Part shown: positions 25,318 to 33,769 of the stretch, piece by piece
Numbering within the stretch: the stretch's first letter is position 1
Layout: each line of letters starts with the position of its first letter
Source of the DNA: Rhodanobacter sp. C06
Lineage (GTDB): Bacteria; Pseudomonadota; Gammaproteobacteria; Xanthomonadales; Rhodanobacteraceae
Direction of reading: 5' to 3'
NCBI RefSeq assembly: GCF_002001105.1
Contig: NZ_MUNP01000031.1
Span: 1 to 33,769, forward strand
Length of the DNA stretch: 33,769 nt
Notes under the pieces: model-generated
What the model was told of the DNA's origin: nothing
What the model saw: only the letters and a program-made list of their open reading frames with translations
Databases searched by the model: none
Translations under genes and position numbers: made by a program

Positions 25318-25416
25318 TGTGGATATCCGTGTGGACGATTCGGGGATCGGCAGGCTGGAGCGTGCTGCTAGACTTCTCCGTCCACCCTGCGCGCAAGCGC
25401 CCCTGCCTGTGGACGA
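25318..25416 (-). promoter_or_regulatory. Degenerate DnaA-box-like sites upstream of dnaA
   Basis: Three more sites share the TGTGGA core in the same orientation as the consensus box: TGTGGATAT at 25318-25326 (one mismatch), TGTGGACGA at 25330-25338 and TGTGGACGA at 25408-25416 (two mismatches each). The last is 10 bp from the dnaA start codon. A possible extended -10 sequence, TGCTAGACT at 25366-25374, lies among them. This fits autoregulation of dnaA by DnaA, known in several bacteria. Confidence 0.5.
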
Positions 25417-25425
25417 GAAACATTC

Positions 25426-26766
25426 ATGAGTGAGTTGTGGCGGCGCTGCCTGGAGCGTCTGGAAGGCGAATTGAGCGCCGAGGATCTGCATACCTGGCTG
25501 ATGCCGCTGCAGGCCCGCGAGGACGACACCGGGCTGGCCCTGTTCGCCCCCAACCCGTACACGCTGGACACGGTGCGCGAGCGCTACCTGACGCAGATCG
25601 CCTTGCTGCTCCGGCAGCTGGCCGGCCGCGAGTTGCCGGTGCGGCTGGAAGTGGGTTCCAGCGCGCCGCGTACCGTCGCCAAGCCCGCCGCCGCGCCCCG
25701 CGCCGCCGCAGTGGCCGAGCCGGTCGCGGCGCCCGCACCGGCTTTCACCCACAACCTCGACCCGCACTACACCTTCGAGACCTTTGTCGAGGGCAAATCC
25801 AACCAGTTGGGCAAGGCCGCCGCGATGCAGGTGGCGCAGAACCCCGGCCGCGCCTACAACCCGCTGCTGCTGTACGGCGGCACCGGCCTCGGCAAGACCC
25901 ATCTGATGCACGCGGCCGGCAACCTGATGCGGCAGAACAACCCCGCCTGCAAGGTGCTGTACCTGCGCTCGGAGCAATTCGTGGGCTCGATGATCGAGGC
26001 GCTGCGCACCAAGAGCATGGACCAGTTCAAGCTGCGCTTCCGCTCGGTGGATGCGCTGCTGATCGACGACATCCAGTTCTTCGCGGGCAAGGACACCACG
26101 CAGGAGGAGTTCTTCCACACCTTCAACGCGCTGTTCGAATCCAAGCAGCAGATCATCCTCACCTGCGACCGCTATCCCAAGGAAGTGGACAAGCTGGAGC
26201 CGCGGCTGAAGTCGCGCCTGGGCTGGGGCTTGTCGGTGGCGATCGAGCCGCCGGACTTCGAGACGCGCGCGGCGATCCTGCTCGCCAAGGCGCAGGACAA
26301 GGGCGTGGCGGTGGACGCGCACGTGGCGATGCTGCTGGCCAAGCGCATCCGCTCCAACGTGCGCGACCTGGAAGGCGCGCTCAACACGCTGGCGGCGCGC
26401 GCGAACTTCTACGGCAAGCCGATCACCATCGACTTCGCGGAGGAAACCCTGCGCGACCTGCTGGCCACGCATGCCCAGGCGGTGACGGTGCCGAACATCC
26501 AGAAGATCACCGCCGAATACTTCAACGTGCGCCTGCAGGACCTGCTCTCGAAGCGGCGCGTGCGTTCGCTGGCGCGGCCGCGGCAGATGGCGATGGCGCT
26601 GTCCAAGGAACTCACCGACCACAGCCTGCCCGAGATCGGCGAGGCTTTCGGCGGGCGCGACCACACCACGGTGCTGCACGCCTGCCGCACGATCAAGAAG
26701 CTGTGCGAGGCCGACGCGCGCATGCGCCAGGACTGGGAACAACTGATCCGCACCCTTACCGGTTGA
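25426..26766 (+). CDS. dnaA: Chromosomal replication initiator protein DnaA
   Basis: DnaA-ATP binds DnaA boxes and opens oriC. The 446-residue protein has domain I ('[22 protein letters not shown]', residues 4-25). A variable Ala/Pro linker follows (~80-106). The AAA+ domain has Walker A GGTGLGKT at 151-158 and Walker B LLIDDIQF at 211-218. Domain IV carries the DNA-binding signature [11 protein letters not shown] at 409-419. The linker is on the short side for the family, as is usual in this order. GAGAAA precedes the ATG at 25426. It is followed by the oriC candidate and dnaN. Confidence 0.98.
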   Translation: MSELWRRCLERLEGELSAEDLHTWLMPLQAREDDTGLALFAPNPYTLDTVRERYLTQIALLLRQLAGRELPVRLEVGSSAPRTVAKPAAAPRAAAVAEPVAAPAPAFTHNLDPHYTFETFVEGKSNQLGKAAAMQVAQNPGRAYNPLLLYGGTGLGKTHLMHAAGNLMRQNNPACKVLYLRSEQFVGSMIEALRTKSMDQFKLRFRSVDALLIDDIQFFAGKDTTQEEFFHTFNALFESKQQIILTCDRYPKEVDKLEPRLKSRLGWGLSVAIEPPDFETRAAILLAKAQDKGVAVDAHVAMLLAKRIRSNVRDLEGALNTLAARANFYGKPITIDFAEETLRDLLATHAQAVTVPNIQKITAEYFNVRLQDLLSKRRVRSLARPRQMAMALSKELTDHSLPEIGEAFGGRDHTTVLHACRTIKKLCEADARMRQDWEQLIRTLTG

Positions 26767-27019
26767 GTTTTTCGCCCGGCAGGCGCACAAGTTCTTGATA
26801 AGCTGGGTGGGAAGCTGTGGATAATGCGTGAACGAACGAGGCGGCAAAGTTATCCACATTCCGCCCACTTCGAAAGCACGGCTTTCCGCACACCCTGAAA
26901 ATCCAGCAAAGCATTGATTTCAAAAGCATTATTGGCGAGGAAAAGTTATCCACGCCGCCTACTACAACCACTAACTTTCTTTTCAAAGACAGAACAGCAG
27001 GCATAGGGGACGCGCAGAC
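26767..27019. other. Candidate replication origin (oriC) between dnaA and dnaN
   Basis: This 253-bp gap holds two perfect DnaA boxes in opposite orientation, TGTGGATAA at 26816-26824 and TTATCCACA at 26850-26858, and a third with one mismatch, TTATCCACG at 26946-26954. Between the second and third box, and again from 26965 to 27000, the sequence is much richer in A and T than the rest of the window, suiting a duplex-unwinding element. No open frame fits. Strong GC-skew evidence would be needed to prove origin function. Confidence 0.8.
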
Positions 27020-28120
27020 ATGCAATTCAGCATTCAACGAGAAGCTCTGCTCAAGCCGCTGCAACAGGTCGTTGGCGTGGTGGAACGCCGTCAGACCCTG
27101 CCGGTACTTGCCAACCTGCTGGTCAAGGTCGCTAACGGGCAACTGTCCCTGACCGGCACGGACCTGGAAGTGGAAATGATCGCCACCACGGCGGCCGACA
27201 AGCTGGCCGACGGCGAGATCACCATCCCGGCGCGCAAGTTCTTCGACATCGTGCGCGCGTTGCCCGACGGCGCCAACATCGAGCTCAAGCTCAACGGCGA
27301 CCGCGTGGCGATGACCGCGGGACGCAGCCGCTTCACCTTGACCACGCTGCCGGCCAGCGAATTTCCCACCATCGACTCGATCGAACTGGTGGAGAAAGTC
27401 AGCCTGCCGGAAGAGGCGCTGCGCGACCTCATGGAGCGCACCGCGTTCGCGATGGCGAACCAGGACGTGCGTTACTACTTGAACGGCATGCTGCTGGACC
27501 TGCAGGAGCACAGCCTGCGCTGCGTGGCCACCGACGGCCATCGCCTGGCGATGAAGGAAACCAGCCTGGCGACCTCGGTGCAGGCGCGCCGGCAGATCAT
27601 CATCCCGCGCAAGGGCGTCAACGAGCTGATCGGCCTGCTGGAACCCGGCGAGGGCGAGGTGGAGCTGGAATTCGGCCGAAACCATCTGCGCGTGCGCCGC
27701 GGCGGCGTCACCTTCACCTCCAAGCTGATCGATGGTCGTTTCCCCGATTACGAGGCGGTGATTCCGCTGGGTGCCGACAAGACCGCCATCCTCGATCGCG
27801 AGGTACTGCGCGGTGCGCTGCAGCGCGCCGCGATCCTGTCCAACGAGAAGTACCGCGGCGTGAAGCTCGAACTGTCGCCGGGCAAGCTGCGCATCGTGGC
27901 GCACAATCCGGAACAGGAAGAAGCCGTGGAAGAGGTCGAGGCCGACACCCATGTCTCCGATCTCGCGGTCGGTTTCAACGTGGGTTATCTGCTGGATGCG
28001 CTTTCCGCGCTGCGCGGCGAACAGGCCCGGCTGAGCCTGCGCGACGCACAGTCCAGTTGCCTCGTGCAGGAACACGATGGCGAGCAGGCTCGCCACGTGA
28101 TCATGCCCTTGCGCCTCTGA
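27020..28120 (+). CDS. dnaN: DNA polymerase III beta subunit (sliding clamp)
   Basis: The clamp encircles DNA and tethers the replicative polymerase. At 366 residues it equals the E. coli protein in length and has the three-domain repeat. It starts 'MQFSIQREALLKPLQQVVGVVERRQTLPVLANLL', and contains 'YYLNGMLL' and 'VATDGHRLA' in the middle. It ends with 'HVIMPLRL', the conserved C-terminus near the partner-binding pocket. AGGGGA lies ahead of the ATG at 27020. It follows oriC and is separated from recF by a terminator-like hairpin. Confidence 0.98.
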   Translation: MQFSIQREALLKPLQQVVGVVERRQTLPVLANLLVKVANGQLSLTGTDLEVEMIATTAADKLADGEITIPARKFFDIVRALPDGANIELKLNGDRVAMTAGRSRFTLTTLPASEFPTIDSIELVEKVSLPEEALRDLMERTAFAMANQDVRYYLNGMLLDLQEHSLRCVATDGHRLAMKETSLATSVQARRQIIIPRKGVNELIGLLEPGEGEVELEFGRNHLRVRRGGVTFTSKLIDGRFPDYEAVIPLGADKTAILDREVLRGALQRAAILSNEKYRGVKLELSPGKLRIVAHNPEQEEAVEEVEADTHVSDLAVGFNVGYLLDALSALRGEQARLSLRDAQSSCLVQEHDGEQARHVIMPLRL

Positions 28121-28154
28121 CGTATGCCGTCGGTCGGACACGGCAAAAGCGAGC

Positions 28155-28195
28155 AACGCCGGAGTCGTCGCCAGACGCTCCGGCGTTCTTGCTTT
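28155..28195 (+). terminator. Rho-independent terminator between dnaN and recF
   Basis: Perfect 10-bp arms (AACGCCGGAG at 28155-28164, CTCCGGCGTT at 28178-28187) with a 13-base loop are followed by CTTGCTTT. The U-tract is interrupted, so some transcripts may pass into recF, which begins 15 bp later with no evident promoter in between. Confidence 0.7.
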
Positions 28196-28209
28196 GGGCG
28201 TCGGTCGGC

Positions 28210-29281
28210 ATGAGGCTGGAACGCCTGCGCATCCAGGGCCTGCGCTGCCTGCACGACGTCGATCTGACGCTCGCATCCGGGCTCAACGTCTTCGTGGGCG
28301 CAAACGGAGCGGGCAAGACCAGCGTGCTGGAGGCGGTCTTCCTGCTCTCGCATGCGCGCTCCTTCCGTAGTGGGGCGCGGGAAGCCTTGCTGTGCCGTGG
28401 TGCCGCGCGTCTTTCCGTGTTCGCGGAATTGCGGCAATCGGGTGACCACTTGTTGCGCCTCGGCTTGGGTCGCGAAGCTTCCCGCTGGGAGGCGCGACTG
28501 GAAGGCGAGGGCGCAAATCTCGGTGCATTGATCGCGGAATGCGCCGTGACCTGCTTCGAACCCGGTTCGCATGCCTTGATCGCTGGCAGTGCCGAGGAGC
28601 GCCGCCGTTTCCTCGACTGGGGTGTGTTCCACGTGGAACACGGTTTCCTGGATGCCTGGCGGCGCTACCAGAGGGCCTTGAAGCAACGCAACAGCCTGTT
28701 GCGCGCGGGGACGGAACCGGGCTCACCGCTGTATGCGCCATGGGAAACCGAGCTGGCGGGTCTCGCAGACTGGATCGATGGTCATCGCCGGGACTATCTG
28801 GAAGGCCTGCGCCCCCAATTGCACGCCAGCGTCGCCGCCTTGCTGCCGGAGCTGGGTGAGCCCGACTTGCGTTACCGGCGGGGCTGGTCCGAGGAAGCGG
28901 ATTTGCGGGGGCAGCTGGAGGCTCAGCGTGGCCGCGACCTCGCCCGTGGTCATACCAGCCTCGGCGCACATCGTGCCGACTGGGCGCTGGCGTTCGAACA
29001 CGCCCCACAGCGCGAACACCTCTCGCGTGGGCAGGGAAAGCTCGCCGCGCTGGGCTGCATGCTGGCGCAGGCGCGGTTGTACGCCGAGCGGCACGGTGAT
29101 TGGCCGATCATCTGTCTCGACGACCTCGCCTCCGAGCTGGACGAGGCACACCAGACCGCGGTGATCGCCCAGCTTGCCGAGAGCGGTGCGCAGGTTCTGG
29201 TGACCGGCACCGACTTGCCGGCGCCCTTGCGCGGCTTGCCGCACCAGCTGTTCCACGTGGAACAGGGCCGCCTGGCGCCCC

Positions 29282-29289
<8 letters not shown>
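28210..29289 (+). CDS. recF: DNA replication and repair protein RecF
   Basis: RecF is an SMC-like ATPase that, with RecO and RecR, loads RecA at single-strand gaps. The 359-residue protein has Walker A GANGAGKT at 30-37, the ABC signature region 'LSRGQGKLAALGCML' and Walker B 'PIICLDDLASELDE' near its C-terminus. Length is typical. The ATG at 28210 gives the family start 'MRLERLRIQGLRCL', but no good ribosome site precedes it. The gene carries two parS-like palindromes in its coding sequence. Its TAA stop is inside the -10 box of the gyrB promoter. Confidence 0.95.
28625..28640. promoter_or_regulatory. parS site 1 (ParB-binding centromere) inside recF
   Basis: TGTTCCACGTGGAACA is a perfect 16-bp palindrome that fits the parS consensus TGTTNCACGTGNAACA. 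It encodes the Phe-His-Val-Glu part of RecF at residues 139-144. It lies about 1.6-1.9 kb from the oriC candidate, a usual distance for parS sites. Confidence 0.85.
29249..29264. promoter_or_regulatory. parS site 2 (ParB-binding centromere) near the end of recF
   Basis: The same 16-bp palindrome, TGTTCCACGTGGAACA, occurs a second time, 624 bp after the first, again encoding Phe-His-Val-Glu. It ends 17 bp before the TGC extension of the gyrB promoter. Confidence 0.85.
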
Positions 29290-31791
<2,502 letters not shown>

Positions 31792-32095
31792 GCGACGACG
31801 CGGCAGGGTTCCGACCCTGCCGCGCGATCGGCGCGCCGGCGATCATCAATGCATTAGTGCATTAGTGCGCGATGCATCACGCGCGCGGTGTGACCGCGGT
31901 CCCGGTGCGATTCGCCACGGCGCAGGCCGGAAATGTCGGTCAATTCGCCGGCGTATGGATCGCTTTCACGCAAGTCATTGATCTGACAAGAGCTTTCTTG
32001 CCGCAATGCAACTTGTCACGCACGCACCGCACAAGGTAGTCTCAACGATCCCCTGCGCACCTTGCACTGCGTAAAACCCGGAATCGAGGATCGCC
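31792..32095. other. Intergenic region between gyrB and the TPR protein gene (304 bp)
   Basis: No gene is seen. Just after the gyrB stop, GCGGCAGGG (31800-31808) and CCCTGCCGC (31815-31823) form a perfect 9-bp hairpin without a U-tract, possibly a factor-assisted terminator. Further on, GCATTAGT is repeated in tandem (31851-31866), followed by a palindrome centred on ATGCAT at about 31871-31876. The segment from 31960 to 32060 is A+T-richer than its surroundings and probably contains the promoter of the TPR gene; TTGTCA then TAGTCT with an 18-bp spacer is a weak candidate. Confidence 0.6.
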
Positions 32096-33382
32096 ATGAA
32101 GCACACGCCCCTGTTCACGATGCTGGCCGGCGCCGCGCTCGCGTTCACCTTCGCCGCCGCTCCCGTCCATGCGGACAAGGCATCGAAAGACAAGCCGGCC
32201 GTGCAGTATCCGAACACCGCGCGCGTCGCGCCGAAGCTCGACTTGACCAGCGAGAAGGAACAGAAGGCGCTGAACGAGGGCCTGGACGCCGTGAACGCCG
32301 GCGACAAGGCCAAGGCCGAGCAGATCCTCCAACCCATCGTCGACGGCAGCAAGAGCAAGTACGCCCAGGCGATCGCGTTGCAGGGTCTCGCCAACGTCAC
32401 CTACAACGCGGGCGACGTGAAGGCTGCGATTCCGCTGCTGAAGCGCTCGATCGACAACGGCGTGATGCCGAACGACACCTACTTCCAGCTGATGTATGAA
32501 CTGGCCCAGCTGTACGCCGCCGACCAGCAGTACCAGGCTTCGCTGGACACCATCGCGAAGTGGCGCACCGAAGGCAAGAAGGAAACCGCCGACTCCTACG
32601 GCCTGGAAGGCATGGACTACTACCGCCTCGAGAAGTATCCGGAGGCGATCGCGGCCATCCAGAAGGCCAAGACGCTCACCGACAAGCCGCAGGATTCCTG
32701 GAACCAGGTCCTGATGGCCAGCTACGCCGAATCCGGCAAGGGTGCCGACGCGTCGAAGATGGCCGTCGACGAATACCAGAAGAACCCCACCGACAGCGGC
32801 ATGCTGCACAACGCCAGCGCGATCCTGCTGCAGCAGCAGGACTACGCCGGCGCGATCAAGGTGCTGGAGCAGGGCCGCGCGAACGGCGCGCTGAAGGACG
32901 AGGGCGACTGGATCAACCTGGTCAAGGCCTATCTGCTGCAGGCACAGAACGGCGGCGATCCCAAGAGCGGCAGCGCCAAGGCGCTGGGCGCCTTCGACGA
33001 CGGCGTGGCCAAGGGCGCGATCAAGCCCAGCGCCGCGAACTACAAGCTGGCCGGCGATGCCTCGGTGATCGGCGAGAACGACACCCGGGCGATCGGCTAC
33101 TACCAGAAGGGTGCGGCACTGGCCAGCGACGGCGAACTCGACGTCGCGCTGGGTCGCGTCTACTTCCAGGACCAGAAGTTCACCGACGCGCGCAAGTACC
33201 TCAAGCAGGGCATTGCGAAAGGTGTGCAGCACAAGGGACAGGCCTACATGGTGCTGGCCGAGACGGAGCGTCAGTTGAAGGACAAGCCTGCCGCGGTCAC
33301 CGCCATGATGGAAGCCGCCAAGGACCCGGAGACCGCCAGCAAGGCCAAGGACTGGCTGAGCAAGGCGCACGTGGGCAAGTGA
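32096..33382 (+). CDS. Periplasmic tetratricopeptide-repeat protein, probable TonB-system accessory
   Basis: The 428-residue protein has a signal peptide with cleavage after VHA at residue 26. The rest is helical with repeated TPR-like pairs, for example 'ALNEGLDAVNAGDKAKAEQI' (~58-77), 'ALQGLANVTYNAGDVKAAI', 'LYAADQQYQASLDTIAKW', 'GMDYYRLEKYPEAIAAIQKA' and 'ALGRVYFQDQKFTDARKYLK'. Such proteins commonly scaffold partners in the periplasm. It precedes a tonB-type gene by 194 bp. Some TonB systems include a TPR protein, which makes a role in TonB-dependent uptake plausible but not shown. GAGGA stands ahead of the ATG at 32096. Confidence 0.82.
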   Translation: MKHTPLFTMLAGAALAFTFAAAPVHADKASKDKPAVQYPNTARVAPKLDLTSEKEQKALNEGLDAVNAGDKAKAEQILQPIVDGSKSKYAQAIALQGLANVTYNAGDVKAAIPLLKRSIDNGVMPNDTYFQLMYELAQLYAADQQYQASLDTIAKWRTEGKKETADSYGLEGMDYYRLEKYPEAIAAIQKAKTLTDKPQDSWNQVLMASYAESGKGADASKMAVDEYQKNPTDSGMLHNASAILLQQQDYAGAIKVLEQGRANGALKDEGDWINLVKAYLLQAQNGGDPKSGSAKALGAFDDGVAKGAIKPSAANYKLAGDASVIGENDTRAIGYYQKGAALASDGELDVALGRVYFQDQKFTDARKYLKQGIAKGVQHKGQAYMVLAETERQLKDKPAAVTAMMEAAKDPETASKAKDWLSKAHVGK

Positions 33383-33576
33383 TTGCCAGGCAAGGAAACG
33401 CGGGGTGGATGGACGTCCATCTGCCTGCCCCGCAAGCGCTATACAAAAGCCAGATGCTGTTGTACCGTTGAAACCTTCCCTGCGTAACCCCAGTGGCGCG
33501 TTCCGTCCATATGCCGGACGGGACTTGCCGGATCGGCGGCGACGCTTTCTCCGTTCCCAGCTCCAGATAGTGACAG

Positions 33577-33769
33577 ATGGCCTCAAGTAACGAAGACACC
33601 GAGCGCGAGGCGTTCAGTTGGAAACGCACCTTGGCGTTGGCATTTGCCATCGGCCTGCATGCGTTTGCGTTTCTGATCCTGCTCGCGCCGATGGCGCCGC
33701 CCGGTCAGAAGCACGAGAAGAAAGAACAGATCGTGCAGGTGAATTTCATCGAGCCGCCGCCACCGCCGC
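33577..33769 (+). CDS. tonB: TonB-type energy transducer, N-terminal part (cut by the window end)
   Basis: The frame from the ATG at 33577 is open to the window end and gives 64 residues. It has a short cytoplasmic segment ('MASSNEDTEREAFSWKR'), a single membrane helix ('TLALAFAIGLHAFAFLILLA', ~18-37) and then 'QIVQVNFIEPPPPP', the start of the proline-rich linker typical of TonB. The His in 'IGLHAF' is the conserved membrane-helix histidine of TonB. TonB carries the energy of the ExbB-ExbD motor to outer-membrane receptors. In Xanthomonas tonB-exbB-exbD genes also lie near gyrB, so exbB is expected just downstream. Confidence 0.85.
   Translation, partial: MASSNEDTEREAFSWKRTLALAFAIGLHAFAFLILLAPMAPPGQKHEKKEQIVQVNFIEPPPPP

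Overview
The window is a GC-rich (by eye well above 60% G+C) chromosomal segment of a gammaproteobacterium of the order Xanthomonadales (Lysobacterales), most probably family Rhodanobacteraceae (Rhodanobacter/Dyella/Luteibacter type). This is inferred from the rpmH-dnaA-dnaN-recF-gyrB order followed by a TonB-system locus, the lptM-dapF-DUF484-xerC block, and the protein sequences. Almost the whole window is chromosomal core. The only sign of a mobile element is the first ~127 bp.

Region 1 (1-8.2 kb): the edge of an IS5-type insertion sequence, oligopeptidase A (prlC), an NTE-type patatin phospholipase with a cyclic-nucleotide-binding-like domain, a gamma-carbonic-anhydrase-like protein, an unrecognised membrane-anchored protein, a secreted PNGase A-type glycoamidase, and shikimate dehydrogenase (aroE). 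Two GTAG-type palindromic repeats lie in this stretch.

Region 2 (8.3-13.6 kb): accessory genes. They include a RimK-like ATP-grasp ligase with an RLAN-type N-terminal domain, divergent from a GNAT acetyltransferase, several small membrane or exported proteins, and a dienelactone-hydrolase-family protein.

Region 3 (13.7-21.3 kb): lptM-dapF-DUF484-xerC (the E. coli yifL-dapF-yigA-xerC order), a membrane protein, the hslV-hslU protease operon with a palindromic repeat between its genes, an unrecognised 204-residue protein with an apparently near-leaderless promoter, and a ribokinase-like kinase.

Region 4 (21.3-33.8 kb): the replication-origin neighbourhood. On the minus strand, reading away from the origin, lie rpmH, rnpA, yidC and mnmE. 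On the plus strand lie dnaA, dnaN, recF and gyrB. DnaA boxes sit on both sides of dnaA. The dnaA-dnaN gap has two consensus boxes, one near-consensus box and an A+T-richer stretch, and is the best oriC candidate. Two identical 16-bp palindromes matching the parS consensus lie inside recF; the second is about 20 bp upstream of an extended -10 gyrB promoter that overlaps the recF stop codon. After gyrB come a periplasmic TPR protein and the start of a TonB-type energy transducer that runs off the window.

The most notable points are the paired parS sites in recF, a DnaA box at the predicted start of the rpmH transcript, the RLAN ATP-grasp/GNAT pair, the eukaryote-like PNGase A, and the absence of yidD between rnpA and yidC.
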